Source: DATAOG01 sp963757395 (GTDB lineage Bacteria > Pseudomonadota > Alphaproteobacteria > Geminicoccales > Geminicoccaceae). From it: a stretch of DNA of 64,000 nucleotides. Under the pieces are notes generated by a model. It did not search any database. It had not been told where the DNA came from and was given only the letters and a program-made list of their open reading frames with translations. The DNA lies in NCBI GenBank assembly GCA_963757395.1, contig CAVWRK010000007.1, positions 47,967-111,966 of the forward strand, read 5' to 3'. Positions 25,594 through 36,050 of this stretch are shown here, in pieces (the stretch's first letter is position 1; every line of letters begins with the position of its first letter). The position numbers were made by a program, and so were the translations under genes.

Positions 25594-28324
25594 ATGGCTG
25601 AGGATCAGGATCGTCCGGCGCCCGATGTCCTGCTCGAGCAGGTCAAGAAGGAGGGGCGCGGCCGGCTGAAGATCTTTCTCGGCGCCTATCCGGGCGTCGG
25701 CAAGACCTACTCGATGCTGCAAGCGGCGCAGGAGCGTCGGCGCGAGAGGGTGGAGATCGTGGTCGGCGTGGTCGAGACCCACGGGCGCGCCGAGACCGAG
25801 GCGCTCTTGCGCGGTCTCGACCTCGTGCCGCGGCGCAGGCTCGGCTATCGGGGGCGGGTGTTCGGCGAGATGGATCTGGACGCGCTGCTCTGGCGCCGGC
25901 CGAAGCTCGCGCTCGTCGACGAGCTCGCGCACACCAACGTCCCCGGCAGCCGGCACACCAAGCGCTGGCAGGACGTCGAGGAGCTGCTGTCCGCCGGCAT
26001 CGACGTCTATACCACGCTCAACATCCAGCATCTTGAGAGCCTGAACGACGTGGTCGCGCGGATCTCGGGCGTACGGGTGCGCGAGACGCTGCCCGACAGG
26101 GTGCTGGAGCTGGCCGACGAGATCGAGCTGGTCGATCTGCCGCCGGACGACCTGATCCAGCGCCTGCGCGAGGGCAAGGTCTATATCGGCGACCAGGCCC
26201 TGCGCGCGATCCACAACTTCTTCAGCAAGGGCAACCTCACCGCGTTCCGCGAGCTTGCGATGCGGGCGGCGGCCGCCCGGGTCGACGCCCAGATGGTCGA
26301 CTACATGCGCGCGCACGCGATCGCGGGCCCCTGGCCGACCCAGGACCGCCTGCTGGTGTGCGTCAATGAATCGCCGGTCGCCAAGAAGCTCGTGCGCACC
26401 GCCAAGCGCATGGCGGATCGGGCGCGGATGCCGTGGCTCGCACTCAACGTGCACACGCCGAGGTACGACGGCCTGCCCGACGACGCCAGGGATCGGATCG
26501 CGGAGGCGCTCCGGCTGGCCGAGAGCCTGGGCGGCGAGACCGCGACGCTGCACGCCGAATCCGACGTCGCCGGGGAGATCCTCAGCTTCGCCCGATCCCG
26601 GAACGTCAGCCGCATCCTGCTCGGCCGCGCGCGTCGGCGGCGCGGGTCGGGCTGGCTGCGCGAGCGGGTCACCAAGCGCCTGCTCGATACCGCCGGCCAG
26701 TTCGAGATCACGATCGTGACGCCCGAGGCGGGGGCGGCGCCCGGCCAGGTGATCGAGACGGGAGCCCCGCCGTTCCGGCCCGACCTGCGCGCGTTCGCCC
26801 TGGCGACACTCGCGGTCGCGCTCGCGACCGTGGTGTCCCATCTGGCCCATCGCGTCCTGCCGCTTGCCAACCTGTCCCTGATCTTCCTGATGGCGGTGCT
26901 GCTGGTCGCGATCCGCTTCGGGCTCTGGCCGTCGGTCTATGCCAGCCTCCTGAGCTTCGCCGCCTACAATTTCTTCTTCACCGAGCCCTACCACACCTTC
27001 ATCGTCACGCATCGCGAAGACGTGCTGACCATGATCTTGTTCCTGGTCGTGGCAGTCATCGTCGGCAATCTGGCGGCGCGGCTCAAGGCGCAGGTCGAAG
27101 CCATGCGCATCAACGCCAAGCGGACCGCCAATCTCTACGACTTCAGCCGCAAGATCGCAGGCGCCGCGGCGCTCGACGACGTGCTCTGGGCGGCGGTCCA
27201 TCACGTCGCCTCGACGCTCCAGTGCCACTCGCTCGTTCTGCTGCCGCGCGACGGCCGGCTCGAGATCGCCGCGGGCTACCCGCCCGAGGACCAGATCTCG
27301 GCGACCGCCTGGGGGGCGGCGCAGTGGGCCTGGGAGCACGGCCAGCCGGCGGGCTGGAGCTCGGACACGCTGCCGGCTTCCGAATGGCTGTTCCTGCCGC
27401 TCAAGACCGGACGTGGCCGGCTCGGACTGCTCGGGGTCTCGTTCGAGGCCCCGAAGCGGCAATTGGCGGAAGAGCAGCGGCGCCTCCTGGAAGCGCTGCT
27501 CGACCAGGTCGCGGTCGCGATCGAGCGCACCAACCTCGCGAGCGCGATCGAGGATGCGCGCCTCCTGACCGAGACCGAGCGCCTGCGCGCCGCACTGCTG
27601 TCGTCGGTGTCCCACGATCTGCGCACGCCCTTGGTCTCGATCATCGGCTCGGCGACCAGCCTTAGCGGCTGCAACAGCGCGCTCTCGAGCGCCGATCGCA
27701 GCCAGCTCGTCCAGACGATCCTGGAGGAGAGCGAGCGGCTGAACCGCTTCGTCCAGAACCTTTTGGACATGACCCGGCTCGGCTACGGCGCCTTGCAGCC
27801 CAATCGCGACTGGGTTGACCTGCGGGAGATCGTCGGCCGGGTCGATGCAGCGGCTGGGACGGCCAGCCGCGCTCGAGGTCGAGGTCGCGATCCCGGAGAG
27901 CCTGCCGCTCCTGTACGTCGACCCGGTGCTGATCGAGCAGGTTCTGGTCAACATCCTGGACAATGCGGTCAAGCATTCGCCGGCGGACGGCCGGATCGGG
28001 ATCGAGGCCGTCCGCGAGGGTGACGAGATGAGCGTGCGGGTGAGCGACCACGGGCCTGGCATCCCGGCGGCGGCGCGCGAGAGCGTGTTCGACATGTTCT
28101 ATCGCGTCCGCGTCGGCGACCAGCAGACCGCGGGCACTGGGCTGGGCCTCTCGATCTGCCGCGGCCTGATCGCGGCCCACGGCGGCCGGATCGAGGCGCT
28201 GCCCGGCCCTGACGGTCGGGGCACGACGATCGCGTTCCGCCTGCCGCTGCGGCCGGTCCCCGATGTGGTCGACGATGCCGACGAGGGCGAGCCCGTTGCG
28301 GGCGGCGGAGCGGCGGCGCCATGA
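25594..28324 (+). CDS. kdpD: Sensor kinase KdpD, one extra base
   Basis: The order is N-terminal KdpD domain with Walker A GAYPGVGKT (30-38) and DELAHTNVPGS, UspA-like domain, four membrane helices (about 405-500), a GAF-like region, H-box SVSHDLRTPL, and N- and G-boxes (ILDNAVKHS, GTGLGLSICRG). The frame changes at about 27846-27850 between IVGRVDA and QRLGRPAALEVEVA. Length 2731 bp is 3n+1; repaired it would be about 909 residues. It senses low K+ or turgor and phosphorylates KdpE. Its end overlaps kdpE as ATGA. ATG 25594 follows GAGGCGGA. Confidence 0.93.
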
Positions 28325-29025
28325 GCACGAACGGCCTCGCCCGCATCCTGGTGGTCGACGACGAGCCCCAGATCCGCAAGTTCCTCCGGATCAGCCTCGG
28401 CGCGCACGGCTACGAAGTGATCGAGGCGGCACGCGGCGAGGAGGGGGTCCGCAAATGCGCGACCGAGAGCCCCAACCTCGTAATTCTCGATCTCGGCCTG
28501 CCGGACCTCGAGGGCCAGGAGGTGATCGCGCGTATCCGGGAATGGTCGACGGTCCCGATCATCGTGCTGTCAGTAAGGGCGGCCGAGGCCGAGAAGGTGG
28601 CGGCGCTCGATGGCGGCGCCGAAGACTACGTCACCAAGCCGTTCGGCATCCATGAGCTGCTCGCGCGGGTGCGGGCCGTGCTGCGGAGCCGCAAGCAGGA
28701 GGGTGAGCCGCCGCCGGTCGTCAGGATCGGCGATCTCGCGATCGATCTCGCGCGCCACCGCGTGCGGGTCGCGGACACCGAGGTCAAGCTGTCGCGCAAG
28801 GAGTTCGCGCTGCTGCGCATGCTGGCGCTGCACGCCGGCCGGATCGTGACCCACCAGCAGCTGCTGCGCGAGGTCTGGGGGCCGGCGCACGAGCACGAGA
28901 CGCATTACCTGCGCATCTACATCGGCCATTTGCGCCAAAAGCTCGGTGACGACCCCGCCAATCCGCGCTACATCAGCAACGAACCGGGCGTCGGCTACCG
29001 GCTCCTCGAGGCGGATCCCGCGTGA
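28321..29025 (+). CDS. kdpE: KdpE response regulator
   Basis: The 234-residue OmpR-family regulator has receiver residues Asp13/Asp14, phospho-acceptor Asp57 (VILDLGLPD) and Lys in YVTKPF. The winged helix ends in GVGYRLLEADPA. Its start overlaps the kdpD stop by 4 bp, implying coupled translation. It would activate the kdp promoter under potassium limitation. Confidence 0.96.
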   Translation: MSTNGLARILVVDDEPQIRKFLRISLGAHGYEVIEAARGEEGVRKCATESPNLVILDLGLPDLEGQEVIARIREWSTVPIIVLSVRAAEAEKVAALDGGAEDYVTKPFGIHELLARVRAVLRSRKQEGEPPPVVRIGDLAIDLARHRVRVADTEVKLSRKEFALLRMLALHAGRIVTHQQLLREVWGPAHEHETHYLRIYIGHLRQKLGDDPANPRYISNEPGVGYRLLEADPA

Positions 29026-29316
29026 GCGCGTTCCGATCGGACGCCGGCCCGGCCTGCAGCGCGACCGGCGGCGACTGGCGAGGTCGGGCGCCGCGGCTCT
29101 CCAACCACGAGCCGGATCGGCGCGCTCGCGCCAGGAGTCGGGTGAAGCCATGATCGCAGCGTCAGATGCGACGTCGAAGAGACGAGCAGATTCTGGCAAA
29201 GGCGGCTGTAGGTATTGTCCGTCCTTTCATTTGGATGTTGACTTGGTTTAGGAATATGGGCGGGTTGGCTGGGCACAAAATGCCTGTAAGGCACGTTGGG
29301 CTATACCTTCGCAGCC

Positions 29317-29508
29317 ATGTGGATCGAAATCGTGGCGCTGGTGCACGTCAGTGCTGCTCAGGTGATTTTCGGTACATTTGCCACTGAAGTCGCTTCCAAG
29401 CCGGTCAAAGAGCCGGAAGGACCTGCGCTTGCTGCCTTCGGCGCGATCGTGTTGTCGATCTCTATTGTGTATGTTTTTGTTCTCGCTCGAAATAGAGATG
29501 GTTATTAG
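29317..29508 (+). CDS. Small hypothetical membrane protein in AT-richer patch
   Basis: A 63-residue frame from ATG 29317 has two hydrophobic stretches (IVALVHVSAAQVIFGTFA and ALAAFGAIVLSISIVYVFVL) joined by a charged loop (KPVKEPEGP). No clear RBS and no recognised family. The surrounding 29160-29560 is visibly AT-richer than its neighbours, which suggests acquired or relaxed DNA. Coding status is uncertain. Confidence 0.35.
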   Translation: MWIEIVALVHVSAAQVIFGTFATEVASKPVKEPEGPALAAFGAIVLSISIVYVFVLARNRDGY

Positions 29509-29890
29509 GCTGAGCAACTCTTGGATTTTAAGGTGTTCGCGCTCTGGTATCTCGGCGGAATCTATCTCATAGTCTCATCGAGGGTGCTGGATTCGGTCGT
29601 CGGTGCAGCGTTCGGCGACTTGCTCCGAAAGCATCTTGACGCTGCTTACGAAGGCAATCCGAAGTATAGCCTGCCAGTATGCCGCGGCCCGAAGCGAGAG
29701 GGGCTCAGCGTCCGGCAGGTCCGGCGCCGGGCAGCATCTCGGTGGGCACCGCCGACCCGGGCCATCCGCTTTGCGCTTGCGTTCGCCACGTCGCTTGCTA
29801 AGGTCCAAATCTACAATCGTGGTAAGAACATCGCGAGTGCAAGCGGTGCGTTTGGCTGAGCTTTGTTGTCAACCGACGCTCGAGGGTTCG
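29509..29890. other. Intergenic stretch with no convincing gene
   Basis: After the small membrane frame, a TTG-initiated frame at 29521 starts plausibly (DFKVFALWYLGGIYLIVSSR) but passes into low-complexity Arg-rich text. A complementary-strand frame of 77 codons is no better. I see nothing else, apart from the region ahead of the outer-membrane efflux gene. Confidence 0.4.
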
Positions 29891-31540
29891 TTGTCGACCG
29901 ATACCGGTACACCGGGGTGCGGATCTCGGAGCGCGAGGCCGCCCGATCGTCGATCCGCACGTAGGGCGGGGGCCCTTTTCCTCCTGGCGGTGTCGGGGTG
30001 CGTCAAGGTGGGGCCGGACTTCGTGCCGCCCGAGGCTGCCCTGGAGCAAAACTGGCTGGCGACCGATGACCCGCGGATCGTCACGACCGCGCCCGAGGAT
30101 CCAGCCTGGTGGCGGAAGTTCGACGATCCCAAGCTCTCCAACCTGATCCGGGTCGCGCAGCAGCAGAACCCGAGCGTGCAGATCGCCGGCGTGCGGGTGC
30201 TCCAGGCGCGCGCGCAGCTGGGCGCCGCGATCGGCGATCTCTATCCGCAAAAGCAGCAGCTGTCCGGCGAGCTGACGTACAAACGCCTGAGCGATCACAA
30301 CTCGCCGGGCGGCCTGGCGCGCGACGCGGCGCAAGACCTGTCGTTGCTGAGCAACAACAACAGCTTCTGGTTCACGCAGTTCGGCTTCGGCGCCAGCTGG
30401 GAGCTCGATCTGTGGGGCAAGTTCCGGCGTGCGATCGAAGCCTCGGACGCCAACCTGATGGCCTCGATCGCCGACTATGACGAGGCCCTGGTCAGCCTGA
30501 GCGCGCAGGTGGCGAGCGCCTACGTCAACATCCGGACCTACGAGGAGCGCCTGCGGATCGCGCGCGAGAACGCCAAAACCCAGCAGCAGACCCTGAACCT
30601 GGCCAACGTCCGTTTCCGCAACGGCGAGGTCAGCGAGACCGACAGCCAGCAGGCGAAATCGGAGTACGCCCAGACCCGCAGCCAGATTCCCCAACTCGAG
30701 ATCGGGCTGCGCCAGAACCAGCATGCGCTCAGCGTCCTGCTCGGCCGGCCGCCCTCGAGCCTCGAGGACCTGCTCGGACCCGGCGGGCCGATCCCGGCGG
30801 CGCCGCCCCAGGTCGCGATCGGCATCCCGGCCGAGCTTTTGCGCCGGCGCCCGGACATCCGCAGCGCCGAGCAGCAGGCGGCGGCGCAGTCGGCCACGAT
30901 CGGCGCCACCAAGGCCGAGCTCTATCCGGCGTTCTCGCTCAGCGGCACCTTTGGGTTCCTGTCGACCAACATCGGCAACTCCGATCTCGGCAACGCGTTC
31001 GACTGGAAGAGCCGGGTGGTCTCGTTCGGGCCGGCGGTGGTCTGGAACGTCTTCAACTACGGTCAGATCACCAACCAGGTCCGGGCCCAGGACGCGGCCT
31101 TCCAGCAGGCGGTCCTGTCCTATCAGAACACGGTCCTCCAGGCCCAGCAGGAGGTCGAGGACGGGCTCGCGAGCTTCCTCGGCGCCCAGGAGACCGTGGC
31201 GCTGCTGAGCGAGGCGGCAACGGCGGCGAAGCGCTCCGTCGATCTGGCCGCGGCCCAATACCGCGCCGGCGCCGCCAGCTACACCACGGTGCTGACCGCG
31301 CAGCAGAACCTGCTCGTGCAACAGGACCAGCTGGCGGTCACCCAAGGCAGCGTCGCACAGGGGCTGATCTCGCTCTACAGCGCGCTCGGCGGCGGCTGGG
31401 AGACCCGGGAGGGTCAGGACTTCGTCCGTGCCGACATCAAGGAGACCATGGCCAAACGCACCAATTGGGGCGGGCTGCTGCAGGAGGAGCCGTCCGGCAA
31501 GGATGCTGCGGCATCCCCAATTCCGGCGCCGGCGTTCTAG
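29891..31540 (+). CDS. Outer-membrane efflux lipoprotein (NodT/OprM family)
   Basis: TolC-like trimeric exit duct of a tripartite pump. A hydrophobic segment ends at the lipobox (LFLLAVSGC) and VGPDFVPPEA follows, typical of NodT-family lipoproteins. Two duplicated coiled-coil halves follow (ASYVNIRTYEER-type helices; SYTTVLTAQQNLLVQQDQLA). No ATG fits; TTG 29891 has GAGGG a few bases upstream and is my choice, but the N-terminus before the signal is unusually long and Arg-rich. It is followed within 20 bp by the adaptor and pump genes. Confidence 0.88.
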   Translation: MSTDTGTPGCGSRSARPPDRRSARRAGALFLLAVSGCVKVGPDFVPPEAALEQNWLATDDPRIVTTAPEDPAWWRKFDDPKLSNLIRVAQQQNPSVQIAGVRVLQARAQLGAAIGDLYPQKQQLSGELTYKRLSDHNSPGGLARDAAQDLSLLSNNNSFWFTQFGFGASWELDLWGKFRRAIEASDANLMASIADYDEALVSLSAQVASAYVNIRTYEERLRIARENAKTQQQTLNLANVRFRNGEVSETDSQQAKSEYAQTRSQIPQLEIGLRQNQHALSVLLGRPPSSLEDLLGPGGPIPAAPPQVAIGIPAELLRRRPDIRSAEQQAAAQSATIGATKAELYPAFSLSGTFGFLSTNIGNSDLGNAFDWKSRVVSFGPAVVWNVFNYGQITNQVRAQDAAFQQAVLSYQNTVLQAQQEVEDGLASFLGAQETVALLSEAATAAKRSVDLAAAQYRAGAASYTTVLTAQQNLLVQQDQLAVTQGSVAQGLISLYSALGGGWETREGQDFVRADIKETMAKRTNWGGLLQEEPSGKDAAASPIPAPAF

Positions 31541-31560
31541 CCGCCGATGAGGCCCCGAGG

Positions 31561-32748
31561 GTGAGCGCGCAACCCTGGTCGCCGCCGGCGCGGCGCCGCG
31601 CCGGTATCGCCGCGCCCGCCTGGCTCCTGTTGCTGCTCGCGGGCTGCGGTCAGGACAACACCTACGTGCCGCCGCCGCCGCCGGGCGTGACGGTCGGCCG
31701 ACCCGTGCAGCAGACCGTGACCAACACCATCGGGCTGACCGGCAACACCCAGTCGAGCAACAGCGTCAACCTGGTCGCCCGGGTCGCCGGCTACCTCAAC
31801 TCGGTGAACTTCAAGGACGGCGCGATCGTCAAGAAGGGCGATCTGCTGTTCGTGATCGAGCCCGAGCCCTACCAGGCCAACGTGCAACTGGCCCAGGCCA
31901 CCGTCGAGCAACAGCAGGCGACGCTCACCCAGGCGACCTCGGAATACGAGCGGCAGCAGCGGCTGATCAAGCAGAAGGCCACCTCCGAGTCGGACGTGGA
32001 GAACTGGCAGGCCCAGCGCGATGCCGCCAAGGCCGCGGTCGACGAGGCCAACGCCAACCTCGAGATCGCCCGCATCAACCTCGGCTACACCCGGATCGTG
32101 GCACCCTTCGACGGCCGGATCGGGCGCCATCAGGTCGATCCCGGCAATCTGGTCGGGGCCGGCGCGGCGACCCAGCTCGCGACCATCGACCAGCTGGCGC
32201 CGATCTACGTCTACTTCAACGTCGACGAGCAGGACGTGCTGCGCCTGCGCGCCAGTCTGCGGGCCGCGGGCAAGACGCTCAAGGACGTCGAGCCGGTCAA
32301 GCTCGGCATCGGCCTCCAGAACGAGACCGGCTATCCCCACGAAGCGACGCTCGATTTCGTGGCGACCGACGTCGACCAGGGCACCGGGACCCTGCAGGCG
32401 CGGGGCGTGATCGCCAACCAGGACTACGTGTTCCTGCCCGGCCTGTTCGTCCGGGTGCAAGTCCCGGTCGGCACCACCGCCAACGCGCTGCTGGTGCCGG
32501 ACCGCGCGATCGGCATCGACCAGCGCGGCCACTACCTGCTGGTCGTCGGCCAGGACGACGTGGTCGCGCAGAGGGTCGTGCAGATCGGCGCCCTGAACGA
32601 CGGCATGCGGGTGATCGAGCAGGGCCTGGGCGCCGATGACCGGGTCGTGATCGACGGCCTCCAGCGCGCGATCCCGGGCAGCAAGGTGACGCCGCGCGAG
32701 GCGGCCGCGGCGGCGGCCACACCGGCGGCCCCGGCCGCCCGGCCGTAG
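31561..32748 (+). CDS. RND efflux periplasmic adaptor
   Basis: A 395-residue membrane fusion protein: lipoprotein signal (PAWLLLLLAGC), lipoyl halves (ARVAGYLNSVNFKDG and YTRIVAPFDGRIGRH), a coiled-coil hairpin rich in Gln and Ala (about 100-165), beta-barrel, and an Ala/Pro tail. GTG 31561 is preferred since CGAGG precedes it and the signal follows. It lies between the outer-membrane duct and the RND pump in one operon (18 bp to the pump). Confidence 0.9.
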   Translation: MSAQPWSPPARRRAGIAAPAWLLLLLAGCGQDNTYVPPPPPGVTVGRPVQQTVTNTIGLTGNTQSSNSVNLVARVAGYLNSVNFKDGAIVKKGDLLFVIEPEPYQANVQLAQATVEQQQATLTQATSEYERQQRLIKQKATSESDVENWQAQRDAAKAAVDEANANLEIARINLGYTRIVAPFDGRIGRHQVDPGNLVGAGAATQLATIDQLAPIYVYFNVDEQDVLRLRASLRAAGKTLKDVEPVKLGIGLQNETGYPHEATLDFVATDVDQGTGTLQARGVIANQDYVFLPGLFVRVQVPVGTTANALLVPDRAIGIDQRGHYLLVVGQDDVVAQRVVQIGALNDGMRVIEQGLGADDRVVIDGLQRAIPGSKVTPREAAAAAATPAAPAARP

Positions 32749-32765
32749 GCGCCGGGCCGGCCGGC

Positions 32766-35700
32766 ATGTTTTCCCGCTTTTTCATCGAGCGCCCGGTCCT
32801 CGCCAACGTCCTCGCCCTGTTGATGATCCTGATCGGCGCGGTCGCGCTGTTCGAGCTCCCGGTCGCGCAATATCCGCCGATCACGCCGCCGACCGTCCAG
32901 GTCACCACCCGCTATCCGGGCGCCAGCGCCCAGGTGCTGGCCGACACCGTCGCCCTGCCGATCGAGGAGCAGGTCAACGGCGTCGAGGGCATGCTCTACA
33001 TGCAGTCGACCAGCACCAGCGACGGCACCTACACGCTGATCGTCACGTTCGACATCGGCACCGACCCCGACTTCGCCCAGGTGCTGGTGCAGAACCGGGT
33101 CGCGATCGCGCTGCCGGCGCTGCCGCCGCCGGTCCAGCAGCAGGGCGTGACCACCCAGAAGAAGTCGACCGCGATCCTGCAGATCGTCACCCTCAGCTCC
33201 CCCGACGGCCGCTACGACAGCCTGTTCCTGCGCAACTATGCGACCATCAACCTGCAGGACGAACTCGCCCGCCTGCCGGGCGTCGGCAACGTCAACATCT
33301 TCGGCGCCGGCCAGTACAGCATGCGCATCTGGCTCAGCCCGGATCGGCTCGAGGCGCGCGGCCTGGTGCCGCAGGACGTCATCAACGCCGTCCAGCAGCA
33401 GAACCAGCAGGTGGCGGCCGGGCAGATCGGGATGCCACCGACCGCCGCCGGGCAGAACTTCCAGTACACCGTCAACGTGCCCGGACGCCTCTCCGAGGTC
33501 GGGCAGTTCGCGGACATCATCCTCAAGGTCGAGGCCGGCGAGGCCGGCCAGGTCACGCGCCTGAAGGACGTCGCCCGGATCGAGCTCGGCGCCCAGAGCT
33601 ATGGCCAGTTCTTCAAGCTCGACGGCCAGCCGGCGGCCGGGATCGCGATCTTCCAGCTGCCCGAAGCCAACGCGCTCGAGGTCGCGGCGCGGGTGCGCGC
33701 CACCGTCGACCGGCTGGGCGCGGCCTTCCCGCCGGGCCTGGTCCACGACATCCCGTTCGACACCACGACCTTCGTGCGCGCCTCGATCGACGAGGTCTAC
33801 CGCACGCTGTTCATCGCAGGCGTCCTGGTCCTGATCGTGATCATGGTGTTCGTCCAGGACTGGCGGGCCATGCTGGTGCCCGCGACCACGGTGCCGGTGA
33901 CCATCATCGGCGCGTTCGCGGCCATGGCAGCACTCGGCTTCAGCGTCAATCTCGCGACCCTGTTCGCGATCGTGCTCGCAATCGGCATCGTGGTCGACGA
34001 CGCGATCGTCGTGGTCGAGGGTGCGGCGCGCCACATCGAGGCGGGCCTGACGCCCAAGGACGCGGCGATCCGCGCCATGACCGAGCTGTTCGGCCCGATC
34101 ATCGGCATCACGCTGGTGCTGATGTCGGTCTTTCTACCGGCGGCCTTCCTGCCGGGCGTCTCGGGGCAGCTGTACCGGCAGTTCGCTCTGGTGATGGCCG
34201 CGACCGCGCTGATCAGCGCGATCAACGCCGCCACGTTGAAGCCCACGCAATGCGCGCTCTGGCTGCGGCCAACGCCGCAGCGGCGCAATATCGTGTTCCG
34301 CGGCTTCAACCGCCTCTACGGCGCCGCCGAGCGCGGCTACACCGGCCTCGTGGCGCGCACCGTCCGGCACAGCCTGGTCATAGCCGCGATCGGCATCGGC
34401 CTCGGCGCGCTGGCGGTCTGGGGCCTTGCCGCGCTGCCGACCAGCTTCATCCCGCCCGAGGACCAGGGCTACCTGATCGCGTCGATCCAGCTGCCCGATG
34501 GCGCCTCGCTGGAGCGCACCGAGCAGGTCATGGACCGGGTCGCGAGCATCGTGCGCGCCACCCCCGGCGTCGAGCACGCGGTGTCGATCGGCGGGATCTC
34601 GGTGTTCGACAACAACGCCACGCTCGCCAACGCCGGCGCCATGTACGTGATCCTCAAGGACTGGAGCCTGCGCGGCCGCGGCGAGGATCTGCGCAGCCTC
34701 TACACCAGGCTGAGCGACGCCCTCTCGAAACTGGAGGAGGGCACCAGCTTCGTCCTGGTGCCGCCACCGATCCAGGGCATCGGCAACGCCGCCGGCTTCC
34801 AGATGGAGGTCGAGCTCCGGGACAACAGCTTCGACTACGAGAAGCTGCAGAACGTCGCCCAGGCGATCGCCGACAAGGGCCGCACCCAGTCCGGGATTGA
34901 AGCCATCCTGAGCCCCTTCCGCGCCGGGGCGCCGCAGCTGCAGGTGGACGTCGACCGGGTCAAGGCCGAGACGCTCGGCGTCCAGCTGGGCGACGTCTTC
35001 GAAGCGCTGCAGACCTACCTGGGCTCGACCTACGTCAACCAGTTCAACCGGTTCGGCCACACCTTTCAGGTCTATGCCCAGGCCGATCACCCCTATCGCG
35101 TGACGCCCGAGGAGATCAGCCGGCTGTACGTGCGCAACGCCAATGGCGACATGGTCCCGATCGGCACCATCACCACGATCAGCTACCGGACCGGGCCGTC
35201 GCTGATCGGCTTCTACAACCTGCGCCCGGCCGCGCAGGTGCTGGGCGCGCCGGCGCTCAACTTCAGCTCGGGTCAGGCGCTCTCGTTGCTCGATCAGATC
35301 GCGACCGCCACGCTGCCGCCCGGCATGGCGTCCGAATGGACCGGCATGTCCTATCAGGAGAAGGAGCAGGGCTACCAAGCGTACTACGTGTTCGCGCTGG
35401 CGCTGCTGCTGGTCTATCTGGCGCTCGCGGCCCAGTACGAGAGCTGGACCGCGCCCGCGGCGGTGCTGCTGGCGGTGCCGATCGCGCTGCTCGGCACCGT
35501 CGCCGCCCTCACGCCGCTTGGGGTCGCGAACAATCTCTACATGCAGATCGGCCTCGTGCTGCTGATCGCGCTCGCCAGCAAGAACGCGATCCTGATCGTG
35601 GAGTTCGCCCGCGATCTGCGCCTCAACCAGCAGCGCGAGATCCTGGACGCCGCGGTCGAGGCCGCGCGGCTGCGCTTCCGGCCGATCCTGATGACCTCGT

Positions 35701-35954
35701 TCGCGTTCATCCTCGGCGTGCTGCCGCTGGTGGTCGCGACCGGCGCCGGCGCCAACGCCAGGCGCTCGATCGGGATCACGGTGGCGAGCGGCATGCTCGC
35801 CTCGACCTGCATCGCGGTCCTGTTCGTGCCGGCCTTCTTCGTCGTCTTGCAGCGCCTGAGCGAACGCACCCCACGCCGGCGGGCAGCTCAGGCCGATCCG
35901 AACCCGTCGACGATCGAACGGTCCACGGGCGACGGTAGGACACCCCTGAATTGA
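32766..35954 (+). CDS. RND multidrug efflux pump (HAE1 family)
   Basis: The 1062-residue inner-membrane proton antiporter starts MFSRFFIERPVLANVLALLM, the family signature. It has 12 helices, two large periplasmic loops, and the proton-relay region in helix 4 (AIVLAIGIVVDDAIVVVEG, two adjacent Asp). The C-terminal half ends in helices with NLYMQIGLVLLIALASKNAI. Length matches AcrB/MexF. Substrates cannot be deduced. No local regulator gene is present, which is unusual for such operons. Confidence 0.95.
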   Translation: MFSRFFIERPVLANVLALLMILIGAVALFELPVAQYPPITPPTVQVTTRYPGASAQVLADTVALPIEEQVNGVEGMLYMQSTSTSDGTYTLIVTFDIGTDPDFAQVLVQNRVAIALPALPPPVQQQGVTTQKKSTAILQIVTLSSPDGRYDSLFLRNYATINLQDELARLPGVGNVNIFGAGQYSMRIWLSPDRLEARGLVPQDVINAVQQQNQQVAAGQIGMPPTAAGQNFQYTVNVPGRLSEVGQFADIILKVEAGEAGQVTRLKDVARIELGAQSYGQFFKLDGQPAAGIAIFQLPEANALEVAARVRATVDRLGAAFPPGLVHDIPFDTTTFVRASIDEVYRTLFIAGVLVLIVIMVFVQDWRAMLVPATTVPVTIIGAFAAMAALGFSVNLATLFAIVLAIGIVVDDAIVVVEGAARHIEAGLTPKDAAIRAMTELFGPIIGITLVLMSVFLPAAFLPGVSGQLYRQFALVMAATALISAINAATLKPTQCALWLRPTPQRRNIVFRGFNRLYGAAERGYTGLVARTVRHSLVIAAIGIGLGALAVWGLAALPTSFIPPEDQGYLIASIQLPDGASLERTEQVMDRVASIVRATPGVEHAVSIGGISVFDNNATLANAGAMYVILKDWSLRGRGEDLRSLYTRLSDALSKLEEGTSFVLVPPPIQGIGNAAGFQMEVELRDNSFDYEKLQNVAQAIADKGRTQSGIEAILSPFRAGAPQLQVDVDRVKAETLGVQLGDVFEALQTYLGSTYVNQFNRFGHTFQVYAQADHPYRVTPEEISRLYVRNANGDMVPIGTITTISYRTGPSLIGFYNLRPAAQVLGAPALNFSSGQALSLLDQIATATLPPGMASEWTGMSYQEKEQGYQAYYVFALALLLVYLALAAQYESWTAPAAVLLAVPIALLGTVAALTPLGVANNLYMQIGLVLLIALASKNAILIVEFARDLRLNQQREILDAAVEAARLRFRPILMTSFAFILGVLPLVVATGAGANARRSIGITVASGMLASTCIAVLFVPAFFVVLQRLSERTPRRRAAQADPNPSTIERSTGDGRTPLN

Positions 35955-36050
35955 GAATGCTAGGATCGCCGACTGACATGCCTTTGGACGGGCGAGGATG
36001 CCGATCGTCGCGGAAATTCTGTTGAACGAGCGGCATGGGGAGGAATGATG

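Noticed and set aside
29521..29859. 112-codon frame starting with TTG after the small membrane frame
   Set aside because: Only the first about 30 codons look protein-like; the remainder is Arg-rich noise and no RBS is seen.
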